Part shown: positions 9,303 through 16,757 of the stretch, in pieces
Layout of the letters: each line of letters begins with the position of its first letter
Position numbering within the stretch: the first letter of the stretch is position 1
Source of the DNA: Prorocentrum cordatum
Taxonomy: Eukaryota > Sar > Dinophyceae > Prorocentrales > Prorocentraceae
Direction of reading: 5' to 3'
Length of the DNA: 36,006 nt
Assembly: GCA_963575745.1 (NCBI GenBank)
Contig: CAUYUJ010000844.1
Span: 12,501-48,506, forward strand
Program-made: the position numbers and the translations under genes
The notes under the pieces: model-generated
Seen by the model: the letters and a program-made list of their open reading frames with translations, nothing else
Told to the model about the DNA's origin: nothing
The model's database searches: none

Positions 9303-9617
9303 GGAGGAGGAGGAGGAGGAGGAGGAGGAGGAGGAGGGAGGAGGAGGAGGATTGGGAGGAGGAGGAGGAGGAGAAGGAGGAGGAGGAGGAGGCGGAGGAG
9401 GAGGAGGAGGAAGAGGAGGGGGAGGAGGAGGAGGAGGAGGGAGGAGGGGGAGGATGAGGAGGAGGAGGAGGAGGAGGAGGAGGAGGAGGAGGAGGAGGAG
9501 GCGGGGAGGAGGAGGGGAGAGGAGGAGGAGGAGGAGGAGGCGGGGGAGGAGGAAGGAGGAGGCGGAGGAGGAGGAGGAAGGAGGAGGGGGAGGAGGAGGA
9601 GGAGGAGGAGGAGGAGA
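9303..9617. repeat. (GGA)n tract, left arm of inverted pair
   Basis: About 315 bases of GGA with GCG, GGG and GAA variants. After a GC-rich spacer it is followed by a TCC tract (9774-9944), so the two can pair as an imperfect long hairpin. Its length differs slightly in copy 2. Confidence 0.95.
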
Positions 9618-9773
9618 GCCTTCGAGGCGGGGAGGTCGGGGGCCCGGCCGGGCCCGCCGCCTTGAGCGGCCCCGAGGCAGGGCCACCCCGCAGCGGGCCG
9701 GCGGGGGGGCCCGACGGAGGGAGCCCGCGCGTGGATCGGCGAAGAGGCCGGCGCGGGCCCCCGGGAGGGTGCA
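9618..9773. other. Very GC-rich spacer between GGA and TCC tracts
   Basis: About 155 bases of extreme GC content dominated by G and C runs. The copy 2 equivalent (22617-22745) differs mainly in the length of G and C runs, the pattern expected from consensus errors. No coding region is supported. Confidence 0.6.
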
Positions 9774-9944
9774 TCCTCCTCCTGCTCCTCCTCATCCTCC
9801 GCATCCTCCTCCTCCTCCTCCTTTTCTCCTCCTCCTCCTCCTCCTCCTTTCCTCCCACTTCTCCTCCTCCTCCTCCTCCTCCTCCTCCCACTTCTCCTCC
9901 TCCTTCTCCTCCTCCTCCTCCTCCTCCTCCGCCTCCCACTCCTC
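9774..9944. repeat. (TCC)n tract, right arm of inverted pair
   Basis: About 170 bases of TCC with CACTTC interruptions, complementary in type to the GGA tract upstream. It ends about 450 bp before the transporter ATG. Confidence 0.95.
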
Positions 9945-10391
9945 TAATGATAGCACGGATCCGAATCATGATGATACGATGAACAATAGTAATCATAAGG
10001 GTAAGACGGATAATAATGATGATGATAATGATGCTGGTGCCGCGGCGGCTTCCGATCGGAGATCCCACGATCTCGGGAACGCGGGTCGGCTTAAGCTGAG
10101 CCTGGCGCAGCGAGGGCGGAGCTCTGCGGTCGGCCCCACAGATTCGGGGTGGTCTGAGGCGAGCATGGGTTCATGAATCCATGGATTCACGGGGCAGCGT
10201 GGATGCTTGAACTTGAGAATGCATGGATTGACGAATCCTTGAATCTGTGAGTCCGTGGACTTGAAGAGTTCTTAGCGATCTCGCGTATCGATTCCAGAAT
10301 GCATGAATTTGTGGGTTTCGCGTAGATCTGATATTTAAGGGCTCAGGCATTGTAGCAAGTGTGCGCGCTCTTGCATGAAAGAGAAGGCTCA
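9945..10391 (+). promoter_or_regulatory. Presumed upstream/5' UTR region of the phosphate transporter
   Basis: This is the ~450 bp between the TCC tract and the ATG at 10392. It contains a perfect 16 bp palindrome TGAATCCATGGATTCA (10174-10189), followed by related half-motifs (GCATGGATTGACGAATCC, GAATCTGTGAGTCC, GCATGAATTTG) up to 10310. TATTTAAGG at about 10332 is the only AT-rich box near the start. An in-frame TAG at 10353-10355 closes the frame upstream, so the ATG at 10392 is the first usable one unless an upstream exon exists. Regulatory function is inferred from position only. Confidence 0.35.
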
Positions 10392-11336
10392 ATGCAGTGC
10401 TTGCAGACTGAGGCGGGCCGTGTTGCCGTTGCTGGGAGTGGGTTTCTCGTTGACGGCTACGATTTGTCGATAATTGGTGCAGTGCAGAATGTCATTAAAG
10501 TTGTATATGTCTGCCAAGGCAGTGCTCCTTGCCAATCAGACAAAATTTCCGCAGCGGACTTCCAGAATCTCACCGGAGCAGTCAATTCGGCAGCGTTGGT
10601 CGGCTCGATCTTTGGGCAGCTCATCATTGGTGTCCTAGCGGATCGCCTCGGCCGCAGGCTGATTTTTATCATTACTGGCGTTTTGCTGGTGGTCGGATCG
10701 TGCTTATCCGCGCTTGCGCAGTCTGACCTCATATCCGATGCAGGGCCTCAGCAACTCCTCTATCAGATCGCTTTGGCACGATTCGTCGTTGGCTTTGGGA
10801 TCGGGGGTGAGTTCCCACTCACTGGCTCCATCGCTGCCGAGGGTAGCAGCGCAAAGCGTCGCACTGTGCTTATGAGCCTCGTCTACACATCCGCTTGCGT
10901 GGGGATTCTGCTTTGCCCAATGTTGATGCTCCTCCTCTATGCGCTGGGCTGCCCCCTCTGGCTTTTATGGCGCTTGGGCCTGGCATTTGGTGGGGTGATG
11001 CCCCTTGCCTCTCTCTACTTCCGCTGGAAGATGCATGAGAGCGATGACTACCGGAAGGTAGAGCAGCAACGAGCACAGTGCAATCCGAAGGTCATGCTGG
11101 CGCCCACTGTGGGCCTCTACAAGTGGCATCTCCTCGGGACGGCATCCAACTGGTTCTTGTTCAACGCCATCTACTACAGCACTTTCCTGTTCCAGGGGCA
11201 GATCATGGCGGCAGCATCTTTCGGCCCAGAGGGTCTGGCAGGAACCTTTGAGAAGACCCTCGTGAGCGGGGTGCTCGTGTTTGTTGGCGGCTGCGCCGGG
11301 ATCTTATCTGTGCATTTTATCGAAGATGCCCACGGC
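10392..11336 (+). CDS. Inorganic phosphate transporter (Pht1/PHO84-type MFS), exon 1, copy 1
   Basis: Encodes residues 1-315 and eight membrane helices of a 12-helix proton-coupled phosphate importer expected in the plasma membrane. Seen: GFLVDGYDLSIIG in helix 1 (17-29), the MFS loop 2-3 motif GVLADRLGRR (80-89), GFGIGGEFPLTG in helix 4 (134-145; plant and fungal relatives usually have GGDYPLS), LLWRLGL...LYFRWKMHES at the end of helix 6 (191-217), and KWHLLGT..NWFLFNAIYYS (244-263), matching the HLLGT..TWFLLDIAFYS block of Pht1. I chose ATG 10392 because an in-frame stop lies at 10353 and no other ATG intervenes. The exon end after residue 315 (FIEDAHG) is a homology-based estimate. It implies a GA donor; a GC donor at 11328, after FIED, is the alternative. 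Phosphate-starvation induction is typical of the family but not shown here. Confidence 0.85.
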
Positions 11337-11400
11337 GAATCGCCGCTGCTCCCGGCCTCTTGGGAAGCGCCTCTCGGGCTAAGCTTTGGGCCCCAGCTTG

Positions 11401-12368
11401 GCCAAGCTATCGGACTGTGTGTTCCCCCAGCCGCTCTGGAAACTCTTGGGGGAGCACCTGGGGGAGGATGAGAGAGAGGATCAGGAGAGGGAGGAAGAGC
11501 AGGAGGAGGAGGAGGAGGAGGAGGAGGAGGAGGAGGAAGAGGAGGAGTAGAAGGAGGCCTCTAGGGAGCCTCTTGAGGCACTCTTGGGGCCTCCTGGGAG
11601 TTTGGAGGCTTCTTGGAGGCGTCTTCGGGGCCTCCTTGGGCCTCTTGGAGGCCTTTGAGGCTTTCTTGAGGCCTCTTTGGCTGTCTTAGGGCGTTCCTGG
11701 CCCCTCTGTCGCCGTCGGTTTGCCGTCTTCGGGGCCTCTCTGAACCGACATGGAGCCCTCTTGGGGTGCTTCATGGCTGTCTTGGGGGCCATCTTGGGCC
11801 TCTTGGAGGCCTCTTGGGCCGTCTGGGGGCCCTCTTGGGGCCGTCTTGGGGGGCCCTTGGGCCGTCACAGGGTCATCTTGCAGGCTTCTTGGGCGAGCTT
11901 CGGGAGATTTTGGGGCGATCTTGGGGGCCTCTTGGGCCGTCGCGGGCCGTCGGAAAGCCGAAAAGTAGCCAATGCCAAATCTTTCAAACAATCTGAGGGC
12001 AATCTATGATGTTTGCCTCTTCAGGCCTTCCTGGAGGCCTCTCGGGGGCGTCTTGGAGGCCTCTTGGGGACGTCTTGGGCCATCGTGAGGCCAGCTTGGG
12101 CCGTCTTGGTGGGTTCTTGGGATACTTGGAGGCATCTTGGACCCTCTTAGGCCATCTTGGAGGCCATCTTGGACCATCTTGGGCGCTGTGGGAGGCCATC
12201 TTGGGCCATCCTGGTCACCGCCGCTCCCCCTGCCTTTTGGAATCGCCCATGTGGCCGAGCGTTGTGGCAAGAAGTCTGCCAAGCTATCGGACCATGTGTT
12301 GCCCCAGGCCGTTGGAGAAACCCTTCGCGGAACACTTGGGGGAGGATGGCGGGGAAGATCAGGAGGAG
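11401..12368. repeat. Direct repeat pair inside the intron
   Basis: A ~90 bp module at 11401-11490 recurs at 12278-12368. Both begin GCCAAGCTATCGGAC, continue through GTGTT-CCCCAG, GGAAAC or GAAACCC and ACTTGGGGGAGGATG-like words, and end in a GATCAGGAG-rich purine stretch. The first copy lies just inside the 5' end of the intron. GAATCGCC occurs upstream of each (11337 and 12240). Confidence 0.65.
11500..11549. repeat. Short (GGA)n tract in intron
   Basis: About 50 bases of GGA directly precede the CTTGG-type satellite. They follow the first intron module, just as a shorter GGA run follows the second (12358-12377). Confidence 0.9.
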
Positions 12369-14390
12369 AAGGAGGAGGGGGCCATCTTGGGAGCCTCTGG
12401 GGGTACTCTTGGGGCCTCCCGGGAGCTTCCTGGGAGCCTCTTGGAGGCATCTTGTGGGCCTTTGGGGGCTTCTCGGGGACCCCTTTGGCAGTCTTAGGGC
12501 TCCCGGGCCGTCTTGGAGGCCATCTAGGGCGTCTTGGAGGCTTCATAGGCCGTCTCGGGGCCCTCCTGCGACAGTCTTGGGGGCCTCTTGGGCCGTTCTG
12601 GGGCTATCTTGGAGGCCTCTGTGGCGATCCTGGGGTGATCTTTGGGGGCCTCTTGGGCCGTCGCGGGCCGTCGGAAGACCGAAACTAAGCAAGTGCCAAA
12701 TTCCTTGAACACCAGAGGAAAATCAATGATTTTGGCCTCTTCGGGCCTTCCTGGAGGCTTTCTTGGGGGCCTCTTGGGCCGTCTCGGAGACCTCTTGGGG
12801 GCCTCTTGGGCCTCCTTGGGCCGTCTTCGAGCCATCCTGGGCCGTATTGATGGCCTCCTGGCCCGTCTGACGCCGTCGCCAGCCGTCTTGAGGGCCTCTC
12901 TGGGCCGACTTGAGGCCCTCTTGGGGTGCTCCAGGGCCGTCTTGGAGGCCATCTGGGGCGTCTTGGAGGTCTCTTGTGCTTTTTTTTAAGTTTTTTTTTG
13001 TCTTTTTTTTTTTTTTTATTTTTTTTCTTTTTTCTGTATTTTTTTCCTTTTTTTTTGTCGTTTTGCTATCTTTTTTTTATCCTTATTTTTTATGTTTTTT
13101 TTTCTTTCTTCTTACTTTTTTTTTTTTTTTTTTTTTTTCTTTTTCTTTTGTTTGCTTTTTTTCTCTCTTTTTCTTTTTTTTTGTTCATTTTTTTTTGTTT
13201 TGTTATCTTTCTTTTTTTTTGTGCTTTTTTTTTTTATTTTTTATTTTTTCTTCCTGGGGTCGTCTTGGGTGCCCCTTGTGCCGTTCTGGGGCCATCTTGG
13301 ATGCCTCTTGGGCGATCTTGGGGCGATCTTTGGGGGCTCTTGGGCTGTCTCGGGCCGTCGGAAGACCGAACATAAGCAAATGCTAAAATCTTTTAGACAC
13401 TGGCGGAAAATCAATGGTTTTGGCCTTTTCGGGCCTTCCTGGAGGCCCTCTGGGAGGCCTCTTGGGCCGTCTCGGAGACCAATTGGGGGCCTCTTGGGCC
13501 TCCTTGGGCCATCTTCGAGCCATCTTGGGCCGTCTTGATGGCCTCCTGGCCCGTCTGACGCCGTCGCCAGCCGTCTTGAGGGCCTCTCTGGGCCGACTTG
13601 GGGCCTTCTTGGGGTGCTCCAGGGCCGTCTTGAAGGCCATCTGGGGCGTCTTGGAGGCCTCTTTGGCCCTCCTGGGGTCGTCTTGGGTGCCCCTTGTGCC
13701 GTTCTGGGGCCATCTTGGATGCCTCTTGGGCGATCTTGGGGCGATCTTTGGGGGCTCTTGGGCTGTCTTGGAGACCTGTTGGGGGCCTCTTGGGCCTCCT
13801 TGGGCCATTTTCGAGCAATCTTGGGCCGTCTTGATGGCCTCCTGGCCCGTCTGACGCCGTCGCTAGCCATCTCGAGGGCCTCTCTGGGCCGACTTGGGGC
13901 CTTCTTGGCAGGGCCGTCTTGGAAGCCATCTGGGGCGTCTGGGAGGTCTCTTGGGCCTTCTTGGGGCCCCCTCTTTGGGCAGTCTTCGGGGCTCTTGGGC
14001 CGTTCTGGGGCCATCTTGGAGGCCTCTTGGGCGATCCTGGGGTGATCTTTGGGGGCCTCTTGGGCCGTCGCGGGCCGTCGGAAGACCGAAAATAAGCAAG
14101 TGCCAAATTCCTTAAACACCGGAGGAAAATCAATGATTTTGACCTCGTCGGGCCTCCTGGAGGCTTTCTTGGGGGCCCCTTGGGCCGTCTCGGAGACCTC
14201 TTCGGGGCCTCTTGGGCCATCTTGAGGCCATGTTGGGCCGTCCTGGAGGCTTCTTGGTCAGACTTGGAGACATCTTGGATTCTCTTGGGCCGTCTTGGAG
14301 GCCATCTTGGACCATTTTGGGCGAACTCGGAGGCCCTCTTAGGCCATCTTGGCCGTCTTGGAGGCCATCTTGGGCGTCTTAGGGGATTTT
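11560..14390. repeat. ~12 bp-based satellite with higher-order units (intron, copy 1)
   Basis: The sequence is built from degenerate 11-15 bp words such as CTTGGAGGCCAT and CTTGGGCCGT. Every ~0.4-0.9 kb it is punctuated by a conserved box beginning CGGAAGACCGAAA and ending GGAAAATCAATGATTTTG, at 11951, 12671, 13358 and 14078, with a fifth at 14974. Because the basic period is close to 12, a multiple of three, long frames stay open on both strands. The Pro/Arg/Gln/Lys-rich minus-strand frames here are not credible proteins. Confidence 0.85.
12981..13250. repeat. 270 bp T-rich insertion (copy 1 only)
   Basis: A block composed mostly of T interrupts the satellite between TTGTGCT and CCTGGGGTCG. 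Copy 2 joins these flanks directly at 25940/25941. There are no inverted ends, no target duplication and no coding potential. It may be a real low-complexity expansion or a sequencing/assembly artefact. Confidence 0.85.
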
Positions 14391-15391
14391 TTGCGGACGT
14401 TGTGCTCGCTTGTGGTCCCTTCCGGGTGGCCGACAGGACGGGCCGAAGCCCCACGGGAGTGTTTTTTTTTATAATTTTATTTTTTCAAAAAATAGAAAAA
14501 GAAGCAACAACACACCAATAGGATCTAGCACGCCGGGCACCCTTGTGGCAAGAACACAGGGGACGGCGGATCTAGTGGCCTTCGGCCCATCCCGCGACCG
14601 TGCCTGGTCTATGGGTCAGAGTTCTCAGGGATGCTTCTTCGGGTCTCTTCGGGGTGCTCTCGGGGGCCTCTTGAGAGCCTCTTGGGGGCCTCTTGGGAGC
14701 CTCTTTGGGGCCTCTTTGGAGCTTCTGAGGGCTACATGGAGAGCCTCTTGGGGCCTCTTGGGTTCTAGGGGGCCCTCGGGGCCGAGGGGGGCTCGAAATG
14801 TCCGTTCGGGTTCCCCATCTAAGCCTCCTCTTGGGGCCGCTGGGCACTAGTGGGCCGTCATGGGCGCCTCTTGGGCCGTCTTGGGGCCCTCTTGGGCTGT
14901 CTTGGGGCCCTCTAGGGGGCCTCTGGGTCCGTCTTGTGGCGATCTTGGGGGCCTTGTCGGCCGTCTTGGAGCGTCGGAAAACCGAAAAGGCGAGAAGGCC
15001 AACAATCGTCAAAAACCTAAGGAAAATCAATGATGTTTGCCTCTTGGGGCCCTCTTGGGACGCCTCTTGGAACACTCTTGGAACGTCTTCGGGGCCGCTT
15101 GGGCTGTGCTGAGGCCATCTTGAAATATTGTTGCACTCGTGGGCCTTCTCGGAGGCATCTTCGGCCCTCTTGGGCGCTTTTTGGGCCCATGGTTGGCCGG
15201 CTGCGCGACTGGAGGCCGAGCGCGACACGCCCGAGTCCTGGGAAATCCTGGGGGGTCCTGGGGAATCTCCAGACCTCTTCGGAAATCTGTATGAAATCGG
15301 AGGCCCTGGCCCTCAAAACCTTTCTCAAACCCTGCAACTCTGAACTTCTCAAGGCTGCATGAGCCTTGGGGCACTCCGCTATGTGCTGCAG
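14391..15391. other. 3' kilobase of the intron: mixed satellite and AT-rich segment
   Basis: It includes a short AT-rich stretch (14461-14520, T run then A-rich), satellite words from 14640 to 15200, and the fifth boundary box at 14974-15035. The last ~190 bases before exon 2 are non-repetitive and moderately pyrimidine-rich. No exon with transporter homology is visible. Confidence 0.5.
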
Positions 15392-15777
15392 GCACGGTGG
15401 CGGATCACCCTGAAGCAGATGCAACTGCAGTCATGGTTGGCGCTAATTCCTGTTTACGCATTGTGTGCTGTTGGCTACTCTGCTATGCTTCGCAACGTTC
15501 CTGCACTGCTAGTGGTTATCTACTCGGCGACTTTCTTCTTCCTTATTTGTGGGCCAGGGATGTCTACGTACATAATACCAGCTGAGATCTATCCATCCCA
15601 GGCCAAAGGCACCCTGGTTGGGATCTCCGCAGCTTGCGGCAAGCTCGGAGCATGGCTGTTCGTGATTCTGACCAGCTTCCTGGACTTGGACGCGACGCCT
15701 GGGAGAACCTCGCTGTTTGCCATGTGCGCGGTAGTGTCTGCTGTTGGAGCCCTGGCAACGCTCTTCTTCACACCAAG
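15392..15777 (+). CDS. Inorganic phosphate transporter (Pht1/PHO84-type MFS), exon 2, copy 1
   Basis: Encodes about 128 residues that complete the transporter with helices 9-12. The diagnostic block is ATFFFLICGPGMSTYIIPAE followed by IYPSQAKGT and GISAACGKLGAW, equivalent to the FFF.NFGP..TTFIVPAE.FP...R.T.HGISAA.GK.GA signature of Pht1/PHO84 proteins. The last helix ends ALATLFFTP, where relatives have FTP/VPE followed by a short Lys/Gly-rich tail. I place the end at a candidate GT donor AAG|GTTCAGG (phase 2). If unspliced, the frame runs on into the N gap. The final C-terminus is missing from this copy. Confidence 0.8.
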
Positions 15778-15906
15778 GTTCAGGAGGGGAAAAAACACAC
15801 AGACACAATTAATCGTCGATTCCCAGGAAAATATGGGAAAATACGGGAAGTGGTGGGGGAGACAAAAACCCAGAAAATATGCGGAAATATGGGGAATCCT
15901 TTTATT

Positions 15907-16006
15907 NNNNNNNNNNNNNNNNNNNNNNNNNNNNNNNNNNNNNNNNNNNNNNNNNNNNNNNNNNNNNNNNNNNNNNNNNNNNNNNNNNNNNNNNNNNNNN
16001 NNNNNN
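15907..16006. other. Assembly gap, 100 N
   Basis: Exactly 100 N, a conventional placeholder for a gap of unknown size. The left contig ends at a position equivalent to 28596 and the right contig begins at a position equivalent to 2924, so their ends overlap by ~12.6-13 kb of near-identical sequence. Confidence 1.
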
Positions 16007-16077
16007 GGAGGAGGAGGAGGAGGAGGAGGAGGAGGAGGAGGAGGAGGAGGAGGAGGAGGAGGAGGAGGAGGAGGATA
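16007..16077. repeat. (GGA)n tract after the gap
   Basis: This pure GGA run is equivalent to 2924-2994. It is a low-complexity contig end, which explains why assembly could stop here. Confidence 0.95.
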
Positions 16078-16563
16078 ATATGACTGCCCGCAAGAGCCAA
16101 TCGTGCAGACTCGGTCCGAGACGTCGGTCAGAACTTCGCAGCGCGGTGGCCCTGCAGTGGCGGCCTGTGGATCAACGCGTCCGAAGGTTTTTGTTTGTAG
16201 AAAGCATCCGAATGGTTAGATCCCGTGGCCGCTCTTTTGGTGGCCTGGCGCGGAAGCAGAGCCACGCATCGTCTTCTTGCTCTCCTCGTGTGTTCTTGTT
16301 CGCCGCTTCCGTTGCCTCATTTTTGTCACCGTTGTGGCCCCCTTTTCTGCGTGCTGCCTGCGCTTGGCCTGCACTTGCACGACTTCTTAGACGGCGCGCA
16401 GCTGCCTGCGTCGCTCGCGATCAAAAAGCAAGCAGAACCACCTCGACGGTGTCGGCTATGGGCTAAGGTTTTACTGTACCCTTCATTCGAGGTCGCCATC
16501 CGTGGCCGCGTGGGACATCGATGGGTGGCAGTTGTCAGTAGTGTTAAATCGGGCCTGTCTCTC
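16078..16563. other. Unique stretch, copy 2, no gene recognised
   Basis: Equivalent to 2995-3480, with the same non-credible 128-codon frame. Confidence 0.5.
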
Positions 16564-16682
16564 TACAGGGGGAATATTCAGAAATAGTCAAAGATAGTCT
16601 GGGGACGATGTTTGAGTATGTTTGACCATGTTTGAATATTTTCTTGGAGTCTGTTTTATTCTTCGTCGAAAATCCCCCTGTA
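16564..16682. mobile_element. Candidate TA-flanked miniature element, copy 2
   Basis: Same TA-CAGGGGGA ... TCCCCCTG-TA structure as at 3481-3599. It belongs to the duplicated segment and is not an independent insertion. Confidence 0.45.
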
Positions 16683-16757
16683 CAGGGGCACGCCCGACTC
16701 AACAGTAGTGACCCCTTCTGGAGTCCCATTGGTGTAATTTTGGTGCGCTCTGAAGCT

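Larger units (their letters stand above)
11337..15391 (+). other. Transporter intron 1, copy 1 (satellite-filled, ~4.1 kb)
   Basis: Transporter homology stops at 11336 and resumes at 15392, joined in frame (phase 0). The 3' end CTGCAG|GCACGG is a normal AG acceptor. The 5' end is GGC|GAATCG (GA donor), or GAT|GCCCAC nine bases earlier (GC donor). Non-GT donors are known in dinoflagellates. Exon frame continues open to 11469, but the extra peptide has no transporter homology. CACGG occurs at both junctions (11331-11335 and 15393-15397). The interior is mostly ~12 bp satellite DNA. Confidence 0.7.
2924..15906. repeat. Duplicated segment, copy 1 (ends at the N gap)
   Basis: This 13.0 kb segment recurs in the same order and orientation at 16007-28596. 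The offset between copies changes stepwise along the segment: 13083 up to about 6347, 13060 to about 7634, 13106 to about 8440, 12997 to about 9300, 12960 to 12980, and 12690 from 13251. Away from these steps I saw no differences, and predicted peptides, including transporter exon 1, are identical. Copy 1 ends exactly at the gap and copy 2 begins exactly after it, which suggests an unmerged contig overlap. Confidence 0.95.

Noticed and set aside
9178-10176. Long Gly/Arg/Ser/Glu-run frames on both strands over the GGA/TCC pair
   Set aside because: They are triplet-repeat by-products whose lengths differ between the two copies of the same sequence. No domain is present.
10329-10345. Relic of a dinoflagellate spliced leader (GGGCTCAGG after an AT-rich word)
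   Set aside because: Only the GGCTCA core resembles the known leader end. The match is too short, and the gene keeps an intron, so retroposition is not indicated.
10359-10391. Earlier start of the transporter at GTG 10359
   Set aside because: GTG is not a usual start for a nuclear eukaryotic gene. The ATG at 10392 lies just before helix 1, which is where homologous proteins begin their conserved region.
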